Assembly: GCF_003460605.1 (NCBI RefSeq)
Contig: NZ_QTVN01000028.1
Location: 3,219 to 16,335, forward strand
Reading direction: 5' to 3'
Length of the DNA stretch: 13,117 nt
Origin: Ruminococcus sp. AF31-8BH
GTDB taxonomy: Bacteria; Bacillota; Clostridia; Lachnospirales; Lachnospiraceae
Shown: in pieces, positions 1 through 5,885 of the stretch
Numbering within the stretch: the stretch's first letter is position 1
Layout of the letters: every line of letters begins with the position of its first letter
Translations under genes and position numbers: made by a program
The notes under the pieces: generated by a model
Databases searched by the model: none
Told to the model about the DNA's origin: nothing
Seen by the model: only the letters and a program-made list of their open reading frames with translations

Positions 1-158
1 TCCGTGTTCTTGCCGGAATAGCCCTTGTCCTTGAATACCCGGCAGCTCCCGCCTTTCAATTCATACTTGCAAAAGTCGATCTGACTTTCAATGCTGATAC
101 TGTCCTTGCGGTCTACTGACTGTCTTGCGTAAATACAATCTTCTCTGATAAATTCCAT
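1..158 (-). CDS. Large serine recombinase (site-specific integrase/excisionase), N-terminal 52 residues only
   Basis: This is the start of a gene that runs off the left edge. The visible N-terminus begins MEFIRED and carries the resolvase/invertase signature YARQS, with S14 the expected catalytic serine, followed by an SISIESQ stretch and a KGYSGKNT stretch that are typical of TnpX-like large serine recombinases. Such enzymes cut both strands at the element ends and integrate or excise it through a covalent phosphoserine intermediate. The ATG is supported by an AAAGGAG ribosome binding site about 7 nt upstream and a good promoter at 207-235. The C-terminal zinc-ribbon and coiled-coil parts are outside the window, so completeness is unknown. 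Confidence 0.88.
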   Translation of the reverse strand, partial: MEFIREDCIYARQSVDRKDSISIESQIDFCKYELKGGSCRVFKDKGYSGKNT

Positions 159-206
159 ATTGGGCTCCTTTCCTTGTTGGAATGGAGCTACCAACCTTAC
201 AACTAT

Positions 207-235
207 ATTATACCATCAGCAGCCCCGGACAACAA
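207..235 (-). promoter_or_regulatory. Promoter of the serine recombinase gene
   Basis: On the minus strand a TTGTTG box (230-235) is separated by 17 bp from a perfect TATAAT (207-212). It lies about 50 bp upstream of the recombinase ATG and just past the stop of the 58-aa gene, so the recombinase may be transcribed separately. A small inverted repeat (GTTGG at 176-180, CCAAC at 191-195) falls in the predicted 5' leader. Confidence 0.65.
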
Positions 236-247
236 TGTTGCGAATGA

Positions 248-424
248 TTAGGGAAATCTGTCTCCATATTTGCGGAACACCTCATAAAGACAACGCTCAA
301 TTTCTTTTTTGCGCTGTGCTTTCTCCTTCGGGGGAAGTACCGGCGTGAGGTTTTCCAGCACAATGATCTTCCCTTGAAATGCGACAGACTTTGTTTCTCG
401 TTCATAAGTGACAGCTTGCGTCAT
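248..424 (-). CDS. Small conserved recombinase-associated protein (58 aa), function unknown
   Basis: A 58-residue protein starting MTQAVTYERE and ending RKYGDRFP. The first half looks like short beta strands (SVAFQGKIIVLENL), the second half a charged helix (PPKEKAQRKKEIERCLYEVF). The frame stays open far upstream, but the ATG at 424 is chosen because an AAAGGAGG ribosome binding site sits 7 nt before it, whereas the upstream extension runs through a terminator-like hairpin. It lies directly before the serine recombinase on the same strand, which suggests an accessory or regulatory role in excision, perhaps like the small tnp proteins of Tn4451-type elements. I could not match it convincingly to TnpV or TnpW. 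No catalytic motif is visible. Confidence 0.72.
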   Translation of the reverse strand: MTQAVTYERETKSVAFQGKIIVLENLTPVLPPKEKAQRKKEIERCLYEVFRKYGDRFP

Positions 425-497
425 TGAAAACCTCCTTTGCGAAAGTGCGTGTATATGCCAGCCTTTCCCACTTGTCCCGTGGGGAAACGTCAAAAGA

Positions 498-516
498 CGG
501 CACCCAGCAGGTGCCG
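498..516 (-). terminator. Hairpin, likely intrinsic terminator after the 67-aa gene
   Basis: CGGCACC (498-504) and GGTGCCG (510-516) form a perfect 7-bp stem with a 5-nt loop. Read on the minus strand it is followed by a U-rich TCTTTT. It lies between the 67-aa gene and the 58-aa gene. Confidence 0.5.
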
Positions 517-534
517 CCCTTTGAGCTTTCTCCA

Positions 535-557
535 CTTCGGGTCGATGTGACCCGAGG
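535..557. repeat. Dispersed intergenic palindrome, copy A
   Basis: Left arm CTTCGGGTC (535-543), loop GATGT, right arm GACCCGAGG (549-557). It belongs to a family of seven 9-5-9 palindromes in this window. It touches the stop codon of the 67-aa gene (558-560) with no spacer. Unlike copies B, C and F, it pairs slightly better as plus-strand RNA. Confidence 0.85.
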
Positions 558-761
558 TCAGTAAGGACTGGAATGGTACTTTTCTTTGGCGTCCTCCACG
601 CTGTTGAGGTCAAATACTTCATAAAGCTGCCCCACAACACGCCGTATATCCTTCTTTGAAAATCCGCAGTCCTCCATTGCCATAATGACATAACCACGGC
701 AGGCGTCATTGCTCCATTCGTCCGGTTCCAAGCCGGGGATCATTCCAAACGCATTTCCCAT
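558..761 (-). CDS. Small conserved protein of CTn-type elements (67 aa), function unknown
   Basis: A 67-residue acidic protein starting MGNAFGMIPG and ending KEKYHSSPY. Its centre looks like a compact helical bundle (ACRGYVIMAMEDCGF, KKDIRRVVGQLYEVFD, SVEDAKEKY), reminiscent of small UBA-like or DNA-binding folds, but no family signature is clear. The frame is open to 845, but the ATG at 761 is preceded by an AAAAGGAG ribosome binding site at good distance, while the upstream part overlaps an inverted repeat (787-843). The gene lies between the sigma-like regulator and the 58-aa gene on the same strand, consistent with the excision and regulation module. The stop codon abuts palindrome A. Confidence 0.68.
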   Translation of the reverse strand: MGNAFGMIPGLEPDEWSNDACRGYVIMAMEDCGFSKKDIRRVVGQLYEVFDLNSVEDAKEKYHSSPY

Positions 762-786
762 AAAGTGCTCCTTTTTTTGAAAAGAT

Positions 787-843
787 GGGGAGCCACGCCG
801 GATCGGTTGGCCTATCATCAGACAGCATTGCCGGGGGCTCCCC
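787..843. repeat. Long-loop inverted repeat upstream of the 67-aa gene
   Basis: GGGGAGCC (787-794) and GGCTCCCC (836-843) are perfect 8-bp arms about 41 nt apart, with a further CCGG in each flank (around 797-800 and 831-834). It lies 26 bp upstream of the 67-aa start codon and would fall in the 5' leader of that transcript, where it could act as a regulatory stem. This is inference from symmetry only. Confidence 0.45.
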
Positions 844-845
844 AT

Positions 846-1196
846 AGGTTTTCATTTCATTTCAGACACACCGGACGGACATAGGCTTCATGCCCCATAG
901 TATTTCAACTCTCCCCATTCTGATGGCAAGGCGTTCTCATTGCCTGCGACGGCTCACGGCTTGTAAGACCGCTTCAACGCTCGGACTGTGACTAAATGCA
1001 AGTATCCGGGTTCTGCGCCTGTTCCGGTGGAGCCAGCCTTTCCCCACCTATGGCATGGACCTGTTCGCTCGCTCAGTTTTACAAAGACTGTATTCTCTGA
1101 AATCCGAGGTCATGGCGGGTCTGTCACACAGCGCGTTCCCCTTCGTATCCGGGTGTCTTTTTATTCAATTTTCAATCTGCATGAGGCTTGTCTGAA
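846..1196. other. Gene-free stretch, possible structured RNA or leader
   Basis: About 350 bp between palindrome B and the 67-aa leader with no gene I can support: the open frames on both strands lack ribosome binding sites and recognisable protein. On the minus strand the sequence is rich in short complementary blocks, for example GGCAA (925-929) with TTGCC (940-944), and a near-tandem CGGCTCACGGC at 950-960. Balanced composition and this structure fit an untranslated RNA or long leader, but no known family (riboswitch, group I or II intron core) was recognised. Confidence 0.4.
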
Positions 1197-1219
1197 CCTC
1201 GGGCCATTGTGACCCGAAG
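1197..1219. repeat. Dispersed intergenic palindrome, copy B
   Basis: CCTCGGGCC (1197-1205), loop ATTGT, GACCCGAAG (1211-1219). As minus-strand RNA every position pairs when G-U is allowed; as plus-strand RNA there are two C-A mismatches. It lies 50 bp downstream of the sigma-like gene's stop. Confidence 0.8.
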
Positions 1220-1269
1220 TGTTTTGCCTCTCATAAGCCATTTCATTTTCCGGCCTAAATCGGTACGCC

Positions 1270-1692
1270 TTACAAAGAATTTTTCAAAATTTTTTCTAAG
1301 CGCCGCAGACCTCGCTCGATTGCGACACGAACCACTTTTTCATGGACGCCCTCTGCCCGGGCAATGTCCTGTTTGGTCATGCCGAGAATGAAATGGGCGT
1401 AAATCCGTTTTGCCTGTTTGTCTGGCAGACTGGTAATCGCTGCGTGAAGTTCCTGCATGGTCACTTTCCGCTCATACAGTTCATGGGAAGATAAAGCGAC
1501 AAAGACAGCCTCATGCTCCAGCCCGTCATCCCGATCAAGGGAATAGTAGGCTTTGTGGCGGTATGTACGCAGCCGATAAGCAGCCTCTTTACGCTCAAAC
1601 TCTTTGAACATTTCTGCAACTTCTTCCGATACTTCCATGAAGCAATCCGATATATAGAATGGGTAATAGTCCCGCAAATTGATAATAGCCAT
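1270..1692 (-). CDS. Sigma-70-family-like regulator with region 4 HTH (140 aa)
   Basis: Begins MAIINLRDYYPFYISD, typical of the sigma-factor-like proteins carried by Tn1549/CTn elements of Firmicutes. Residues 75-138 form a sigma region 4: a helix with SLPDKQAKRIYAHFILG, then the HTH KQDIARAEGVHEKVVRVAIERGLRRLEK. No region 2 is evident, so on its own it may bind DNA or RNA polymerase rather than act as a full sigma factor; related proteins are thought to regulate element excision or transfer genes. The start at 1692 is preceded by an ACGGAGG ribosome binding site; the longer open frame upstream runs through palindrome C and is not used. The gene is bracketed by palindromes B and C. Confidence 0.85.
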   Translation of the reverse strand: MAIINLRDYYPFYISDCFMEVSEEVAEMFKEFERKEAAYRLRTYRHKAYYSLDRDDGLEHEAVFVALSSHELYERKVTMQELHAAITSLPDKQAKRIYAHFILGMTKQDIARAEGVHEKVVRVAIERGLRRLEKILKNSL

Positions 1693-1765
1693 ATTGACCT
1701 CCGTTTCGGTTGTTGGTTGACGAGTGACCGAAACGAAGGCGGCGGGGAGCGGCACCGGGGAATGA

Positions 1766-1788
1766 CTTCGGGCCAACATGACCCGAAG
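1766..1788. repeat. Dispersed intergenic palindrome, copy C
   Basis: CTTCGGGCC (1766-1774), loop AACAT, GACCCGAAG (1780-1788). The single asymmetry becomes a G-U pair in minus-strand RNA and a C-A mismatch in plus-strand RNA. It lies 74 bp upstream of the sigma-like start codon. The rest of 1693-1911 shows no gene. Confidence 0.85.
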
Positions 1789-1911
1789 CAGCCCCATAAG
1801 AACACAAAAGCGCCCGGGCGGCATGAAGCCACACGGACGCATGAAATGACATAATAGTTAAAGTTCCAACAAATTTCACATACATAGCCGGAATAACCCG
1901 GAGGGGGAGCT

Positions 1912-1965
1912 ATGCTTTTTTTAACTGATGTAGGTCATGGGTACTGTGAAAAAAGACAAAAATAG
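1912..1965 (+). CDS. Possible leader peptide ORF (17 codons)
   Basis: A 17-codon ORF encoding MLFLTDVGHGYCEKRQK starts 4 nt after an unusually strong purine block (GGAGGGGGAG, 1900-1909). It ends one base before a perfect 10-bp hairpin (1967-1997). A strong ribosome binding site, short peptide and immediate hairpin resemble the leaders of inducible resistance genes, but no plus-strand gene follows: the next coding sequence is the oppositely oriented permease. It could be a relic of a lost resistance gene or chance. Confidence 0.25.
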   Translation: MLFLTDVGHGYCEKRQK

Positions 1966-1966
1966 A

Positions 1967-1997
1967 CACGGCGGCAATCCTCCTATATGCCGCCGTG
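1967..1997. terminator. Hairpin 1 of three, terminator or attenuator
   Basis: CACGGCGGCA (1967-1976) and TGCCGCCGTG (1988-1997) are perfect 10-bp arms with an 11-nt loop. No strong U-tract follows on either strand, so termination is possible but not certain. It directly follows the 17-codon ORF. Confidence 0.5.
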
Positions 1998-2046
1998 GAT
2001 TTGCACGGTGTTAGGTCGTCGTTGGTTTAGGATAAATGAAAAGAAA

Positions 2047-2076
2047 CGGCGGCTCTGATTTTTCTCAAAGCCGCCG
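2047..2076. terminator. Hairpin 2 of three, terminator-like
   Basis: CGGCGGCTCTGA (2047-2058) and TCAAAGCCGCCG (2065-2076) match at 11 of 12 positions around the loop TTTTTC. It shares the CGGCGGC core with hairpin 1. On the minus strand it would lie downstream of the ABC transporter genes; the 3' side there is TTTCTTTTC, compatible with termination. Confidence 0.5.
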
Positions 2077-2100
2077 CTTCATAGGCGCATGGAAATGTGT

Positions 2101-2142
2101 CTGCTGGACGACGGCTTTTTTTCTTTTGCCGTCGCCCGGCAG
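2101..2142. terminator. Hairpin 3 of three, terminator-like
   Basis: CTGCTGGACGACGGC (2101-2115) and GCCGTCGCCCGGCAG (2128-2142) pair over 15 positions with two wobble or mismatch sites around a T-rich 12-nt loop. On the plus strand it is followed by TTTAATAA. It is the first strong structure downstream of the permease stop (2211) on the minus strand and probably ends the ABC operon. Confidence 0.5.
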
Positions 2143-2210
2143 TTTAATAACTATTTAATATCAATTTATAATTGGCATCACTATAAGAACTTTCCTTTTC
2201 ATCGAGCATT

Positions 2211-2918
2211 TTAGTTCAAATCCTTAGTTTCCACATTGTAAATCGAGAGAAACGCAAAGATTAAGGAAAGTACCATAAGTACAACAGGAAGAATGGCATT
2301 ATCCGCCAAAGAAAAATCGCCCACATTAGCCTGTGTCAAAAAAATCAGCAGAAAAGATGATACGATGGTAGCTTTTGAGGACTTCATAGCCATACCAATA
2401 AACAAGGCGATAAAACTCATGGTTACAATGACAACGGACTTTAAGAGTAACTGAATATAGAACCCCATACTTGCCATGTTGTAGTCCAGTGGGAATGAGG
2501 AAACCATGAATTGTGAACCAAGTAAAATGCAGCCGTAAATCAATAGTTTTGTCAGCACCAGAGCCACGAAATTGAAAATCCATACAGCTAACATTTGAGA
2601 AACGAGAATTTTCTGTCGCTTAATTGGATACGAAAACATTAAGTTCATGGTTTTGTTTTTATAGGCGCTCACAATGTATGTGGACAACATGACACTGGTA
2701 AACACCAGAAAAGCCATGCTTGTAAACAGCTCGATAGAGGAAGAAATCGCACTGTTACCCGGCACCGCATCAGGAACACCCGTATCAGGATCATTGGCAA
2801 TTCCCAAATAGCAAAGGGCAAATATGAACAGGCAGATCAGAGCCGACATGATAACCACATTGCGAATGTACTTGCCTACATTATTCTTTTTCCATTCCAG
2901 CCTAATGAGTTTAAGCAT
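2211..2918 (-). CDS. ABC-2 family transporter permease, BcrB/LanE-like (235 aa)
   Basis: Membrane partner of the ATPase gene just upstream; the two genes overlap by 8 bp, so translation is probably coupled. About six hydrophobic segments are visible (roughly residues 20-40, 64-84, 108-132, 153-177, 183-197 and 207-227) with a positively charged N-terminus (LIRLEWKKNN), typical of ABC-2 permeases of bacitracin or lantibiotic self-protection exporters. With the E-loop ATPase and the two-component system it probably removes a peptide antibiotic or related compound from the membrane. Only one permease gene is present, so it resembles BcrAB more than three-gene LanFEG. The substrate cannot be read from the sequence. 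Confidence 0.85.
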   Translation of the reverse strand: MLKLIRLEWKKNNVGKYIRNVVIMSALICLFIFALCYLGIANDPDTGVPDAVPGNSAISSSIELFTSMAFLVFTSVMLSTYIVSAYKNKTMNLMFSYPIKRQKILVSQMLAVWIFNFVALVLTKLLIYGCILLGSQFMVSSFPLDYNMASMGFYIQLLLKSVVIVTMSFIALFIGMAMKSSKATIVSSFLLIFLTQANVGDFSLADNAILPVVLMVLSLIFAFLSIYNVETKDLN

Positions 2919-3834
2919 GATATTTCACCTCCCCGGTCAGCTTCAAGAAGTAGTCCTCCAGCGTTTCAGATTTCTTTCCAATGCTCACAATTTCAACATC
3001 ATTCAGAGCCAGTATTTTCGTCAACTGTTGGGTAGACGTTGCATGGTCATATATGCGAATTTTACCGCTGTCAAGAATCTTAAAATTTTGCAGACCCAAC
3101 TTTTCAGTCAAGACATAGGCAGCCCGCTTTTCATCCGTGACAGAAAGCTCCACATAATTGAGGTTCATTTCCTCAATATCTTGCATACGAATTTCTTTCA
3201 TCATTTTTCCGTGATGGATAATAGCAACGGTATCCGCAATACTCTCCACTTCAGATAAAATGTGACTTGAAATCATAACGGTAATACCGTACTCCGAACA
3301 AAGTGTTTTTAATAAATCACGGATTTGTTTCATTCCTGCTGGATCAAGGCCGTTTGTGGGTTCGTCGAGAATAAGCAGTTCCGGCTTGCACATAATGGCT
3401 CTTGCAATTCCGAGGCGTTCTTTCATGCCGAGGGAATAGTTCTTGACCGGCTGATCGGCTGCTGATGTCAAGTCCAGCATTTGCAACGCACTTTCAACAC
3501 TGTCAACATTGTAATAGCCCATATACTCACAATGAAGCTGTAAGTTCTCACGCCCGGTCATGTGGTCATAAAAGGTGGGAAACTCGATGATACTTCCCAT
3601 TCTTTTTAAGACTTCATAGGATTTTGGAGTCAATACCTCTCCAAACACCTCAATAGTCCCACTGGTAGGTTTCCAAAGGTTAGTAATCATCTTCATCACT
3701 GTGGTTTTACCAGCTCCGTTAGGACCAAGAAAACCATAAATTTCCCCTTTGGGAATATGAATATTAACATCAGTGACAAGTGCCTTACTACCGATCTTTT
3801 TAGAAAGACCACTTGTTTGTAAAATAAATGGCAT
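2911..3834 (-). CDS. ABC transporter ATP-binding protein, BcrA/LanF-like (307 aa)
   Basis: Complete nucleotide-binding domain: Walker A GPNGAGKT (37-44), signature YSLGM (133-137), Walker B LLILDE with catalytic E158, and H-loop H191. At the Q-loop position it has glutamate (SIIEFPTFYD, E84), the E-loop variant associated with lantibiotic and bacitracin self-immunity ATPases. A ~90-residue C-terminal extension (from about 215) is usual for this group. The ATG is preceded by AAAGGAGGGC. The gene has its own promoter (3859-3902) after a terminator-like hairpin that separates it from the kinase gene, so transporter expression can be induced separately from its sensor. It energises export through the overlapping permease. 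Confidence 0.92.
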   Translation of the reverse strand: MPFILQTSGLSKKIGSKALVTDVNIHIPKGEIYGFLGPNGAGKTTVMKMITNLWKPTSGTIEVFGEVLTPKSYEVLKRMGSIIEFPTFYDHMTGRENLQLHCEYMGYYNVDSVESALQMLDLTSAADQPVKNYSLGMKERLGIARAIMCKPELLILDEPTNGLDPAGMKQIRDLLKTLCSEYGITVMISSHILSEVESIADTVAIIHHGKMMKEIRMQDIEEMNLNYVELSVTDEKRAAYVLTEKLGLQNFKILDSGKIRIYDHATSTQQLTKILALNDVEIVSIGKKSETLEDYFLKLTGEVKYHA

Positions 3835-3858
3835 TGTCTTGCCCTCCTTTCTACTGAC

Positions 3859-3902
3859 ATTATAGAAAGTTCGATTTTCAAAACTCTTGAATAATTCTTA
3901 CA
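3859..3902 (-). promoter_or_regulatory. Promoter of the ABC operon with candidate response-regulator repeats
   Basis: On the minus strand a perfect TATAAT (3859-3864) lies 25 bp upstream of the ATPase ATG. The sequence 17 bp further up, AGAGTT (3882-3887), is a poor -35. Overlapping and just upstream are two similar heptamers, TTCAAGA (3885-3891) and TGTAAGA (3896-3902), spaced 11 bp start to start, about one helical turn. Weak -35 plus phased direct repeats is the usual layout of promoters activated by OmpR-family regulators; here the regulator would be that at 4871-5560. The binding is inference. Confidence 0.5.
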
Positions 3903-3917
3903 AATTTCTTTCTTGAA

Positions 3918-3947
3918 AAAATGACCTATGGTTTAATAGGCCATTTT
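3918..3947 (-). terminator. Hairpin overlapping the end of the kinase gene, terminator or attenuator
   Basis: AAAATGACCTAT (3918-3929) and ATAGGCCATTTT (3936-3947) match at 11 of 12 positions around a 6-nt loop. Read on the minus strand the stem ends in a run of T. It includes the kinase stop codon and would stop or reduce read-through from the regulatory genes into the transporter genes. Confidence 0.6.
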
Positions 3948-4874
3948 CTTGAGCGTAATAGTGAAAACTGTTTTCTGGTGCGGATGACTTTCTAAAGTAA
4001 TATCGCCACCGAGTTGCAAGGCAAGATTTTTCGCAATCGTCAGTCCAAGACCATTTCCCTGCATAGCACTATTTCTGGAATCTTCCATCATAAACAGCCG
4101 ATCAAAAACCGAATCGGCAAATTCTTTTTCAATTCCACGGCCCCTGTCCACAATGTCTATATAGATATGTGCCTGATCTGCCCGCAAAAACATACCTAAA
4201 TATTTTCCATCGCCGCCATAGCGAATTGCATTGGAAATCAAATTGAACATAATTCTTTGCAACGCATCTTTATTGGCATTTGCATACAATACATGATCGG
4301 GTATGTTAATTTCCACTTCAAAATTTTTTTGTGAAAGGAGTTCATAGAAATCCAAAATATTTTCCCGGCAGGCTTCGTTCACATTCAAACGCTCCAATGG
4401 CATATCTGTATCGCCAGCCTCTAATTTAGCAAGCGTAAAGAATTGTGTAATCAATCCCATTACCCGCTGGGCAGTGCTTTCTACCTTTTGCAACATTTCA
4501 TTGCTTTGAGTTCCGTTCAAACGCATAATCTCCAAATAGCCAAGAATCACTGTCATGGGAGTTTTAATGTCGTGGGAAATGTTAGATAACATCTTTTTGG
4601 ATGCCATTTCAGCCCGCCGATACTCAACTTTTACTTTTTGCCGATCTTCCAACATTCGATTGATTTGTGTTGCAAGCTCTATCAGTGCCTTATTATCGGT
4701 AAAGACTGTCACTTTTTCGTCGCTGTCGGTGTCAAGAAGTTCTTTCAATTTGCTGCTGATCTCATGTATTTTTGCTTTTGTTCCGTTATGGAATACAAAC
4801 TGCTGGTACACAATGATACAGATTAAAATCATAATACAGAGGGTTAGTAAAAAGATAATTGTCGCATTGCTCAT
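3933..4874 (-). CDS. Sensor histidine kinase (313 aa)
   Basis: One N-terminal membrane segment (about residues 4-24), a short linker with coiled-coil character, then the dimerisation domain with the phosphoacceptor H101 in SNISHDIKTP and the catalytic domain: N-box NLISNAIRYGG (N215), G1 DRGRGI (243-248) and G2 GNGLGL (273-278). All key residues are present. With hardly any extracellular domain it probably senses its signal at the membrane or through the associated transporter, as kinases paired with peptide-antibiotic ABC pumps often do. Its ATG overlaps the response regulator stop by 4 bp. Partner: the OmpR-family regulator at 4871-5560. The VanS-like appearance is generic; there are no van genes here. 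Confidence 0.92.
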   Translation of the reverse strand: MSNATIIFLLTLCIMILICIIVYQQFVFHNGTKAKIHEISSKLKELLDTDSDEKVTVFTDNKALIELATQINRMLEDRQKVKVEYRRAEMASKKMLSNISHDIKTPMTVILGYLEIMRLNGTQSNEMLQKVESTAQRVMGLITQFFTLAKLEAGDTDMPLERLNVNEACRENILDFYELLSQKNFEVEINIPDHVLYANANKDALQRIMFNLISNAIRYGGDGKYLGMFLRADQAHIYIDIVDRGRGIEKEFADSVFDRLFMMEDSRNSAMQGNGLGLTIAKNLALQLGGDITLESHPHQKTVFTITLKKMAY

Positions 4875-5560
4875 TTCTGTTCTCCCAGCTTATAGCCAAT
4901 TCCCCATACAGTTATAACAACTTGTGGCTTTCGTGGATCATCCTCAATTTTCGTTCGTAAACGGCTGATGTGAACATTGACGGCATTTTCATCCCCCATA
5001 TAGGCATCATTCCAAATTAAAGAATAGATTTGAGCCTTTGTGTAGACCCTTTGTGGGTTTTCCAGAAGCAGCCGTAAAATATCAAATTCTTTTGCGGTCA
5101 GTTCGATAATCTCGCCTGATTTTGTGACGGTGTGATTTTCCAAGTTCATAACCAATGGGCCCCACACAAGTTTCGTTTGCTCTGGCTGTACGGCAGCATA
5201 TTCGGTATTTCTCCGTATGTTTGCTTTAATACGCGCCATAACCTCTGTTATGGAAAACGGTTTTGTAATATAATCATCCGCACCGAGGCCCAAACCTAAA
5301 GTTTTGTCGGAATCCGAATCCTTTGCAGAAATGATGATAATTGGCACCGTACTTTTTTGACGAATATACTTCATTACATTCATACCTGTAATTTTGGGAA
5401 TCATCAAATCCAACAAGACGATACTATAAGAACCAATGTCGAAAGCCTCACATGCCTTTTGACCATCGGTAGCGCAGACAACTTCAAAATTTTCTGCTAT
5501 AAGATAGCTACATAACATTTCACTTATTTCTATATCATCTTCAATTAAGAGAATCTTCAT
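4871..5560 (-). CDS. OmpR/PhoB-family response regulator (229 aa)
   Basis: Receiver domain (1-115) with acidic residues D8/D9, phosphoacceptor D51 in VLLDLMIPK, S78 and K100 in ITKPF; winged-helix DNA-binding domain (about 128-226) with the usual ELTAKEFDILRLLLENP helix, the recognition region ENAVNVHISRLRTKIE and the wing VWGIGYKL. The frame is open upstream, but the ATG at 5560 is chosen because it matches the family N-terminus (MKILLIEDD) and is preceded by AAGGAAGG. It starts inside the end of the small HTH gene (20-bp overlap) and ends in a 4-bp overlap with the kinase. It probably activates the ABC operon promoter at 3859-3902. Confidence 0.93.
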   Translation of the reverse strand: MKILLIEDDIEISEMLCSYLIAENFEVVCATDGQKACEAFDIGSYSIVLLDLMIPKITGMNVMKYIRQKSTVPIIIISAKDSDSDKTLGLGLGADDYITKPFSITEVMARIKANIRRNTEYAAVQPEQTKLVWGPLVMNLENHTVTKSGEIIELTAKEFDILRLLLENPQRVYTKAQIYSLIWNDAYMGDENAVNVHISRLRTKIEDDPRKPQVVITVWGIGYKLGEQK

Positions 5561-5738
5561 TATTCTTTTTTCCTTCCTTTCTGCGCCTATCAGTCGGCTT
5601 CTCCGCAGTTTTAGGGAGCAGCCAAACACCGGCCATTTTCACAGCACCGGGGATACGCCCACCAGCACAATAATAATTTACCCTACGAGGTGTCACGCCC
5701 CACTTCTCGGCGGCCTCTTTCAATGTCATATAGTCCAT
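5541..5738 (-). CDS. Small helix-turn-helix protein, excisionase/MerR-like (65 aa)
   Basis: MDYMTLKEAAEKWGVTPRRV is a helix-turn-helix of the excisionase/HTH_17 type, followed by a wing-like stretch (GGRIPGAVKMAGVWLLPK) and a basic tail. GGAGGT lies 6 nt before the ATG and a strong promoter lies at 5759-5787. It is the first gene of the operon with the response regulator and kinase, and its last 20 bp overlap the regulator's start, so translation of the regulator is likely coupled to it. It may be a local transcription factor for the operon or a recombination directionality-type protein left from another module; the operon position favours the first. Confidence 0.82.
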   Translation of the reverse strand: MDYMTLKEAAEKWGVTPRRVNYYCAGGRIPGAVKMAGVWLLPKTAEKPTDRRRKEGKKNNEDSLN

Positions 5739-5758
5739 TTCGCACCTCCACAGAGTAC

Positions 5759-5787
5759 ATTATAGTTCTTTATCTCGAACAATACAA
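5759..5787 (-). promoter_or_regulatory. Promoter of the HTH-regulator-kinase operon
   Basis: TTGTAT (5782-5787) and a perfect TATAAT (5759-5764) on the minus strand, separated by exactly 17 bp, about 20 bp before the HTH start codon. It faces away from the XRE gene in a 147-bp divergent intergenic region. Confidence 0.72.
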
Positions 5788-5833
5788 GTTGGAGGCTGCA
5801 TATTGATGAAATGAAATACTACCTTGTGTAAAA

Positions 5834-5872
5834 TCTCATTACATTCTCATAACCCGACCTGAAATGTACAAT
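5834..5872 (+). promoter_or_regulatory. Promoter of the XRE gene with a repeated TCTCAT element
   Basis: TTCTCA (5844-5849) and TACAAT (5867-5872) are 17 bp apart, 14 bp before the XRE start. TCTCAT occurs at 5834-5839 and again at 5845-5850, 11 bp apart and overlapping the -35, so it may be an operator for autoregulation or for the response regulator. The predicted leader is very short, in line with the weak ribosome binding site. Confidence 0.4.
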
Positions 5873-5885
5873 GATATAGAGTGAT

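Noticed and set aside
248..424. Naming the 58-aa protein TnpW
   Set aside because: Its position fits, but the residues I remember for the TnpW family are different, so the name is not supported.
248..709. 153-codon reading of the frame containing the 58-aa gene
   Set aside because: The upstream part runs through the 67-aa gene's sequence, palindrome A and a terminator hairpin; an AAAGGAGG site supports the start at 424.
846..1196. Group II intron or riboswitch
   Set aside because: No reverse transcriptase, no recognisable domain V, and no known aptamer core could be identified by eye.
988..1212. 74-codon plus-strand frame in the gene-free stretch
   Set aside because: No ribosome binding site, it ends inside palindrome B, and the protein looks like no known family.
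1270..1842. 190-codon reading of the sigma-like gene
   Set aside because: The N-terminal extension translates palindrome C and intergenic DNA; the family N-terminus and an ACGGAGG site are at 1692.
3933..5560. VanRS vancomycin-resistance regulators
   Set aside because: The two-component pair is of the same broad type, but no vanH, ligase or vanX genes are present and the pair is linked to a peptide-antibiotic ABC transporter.
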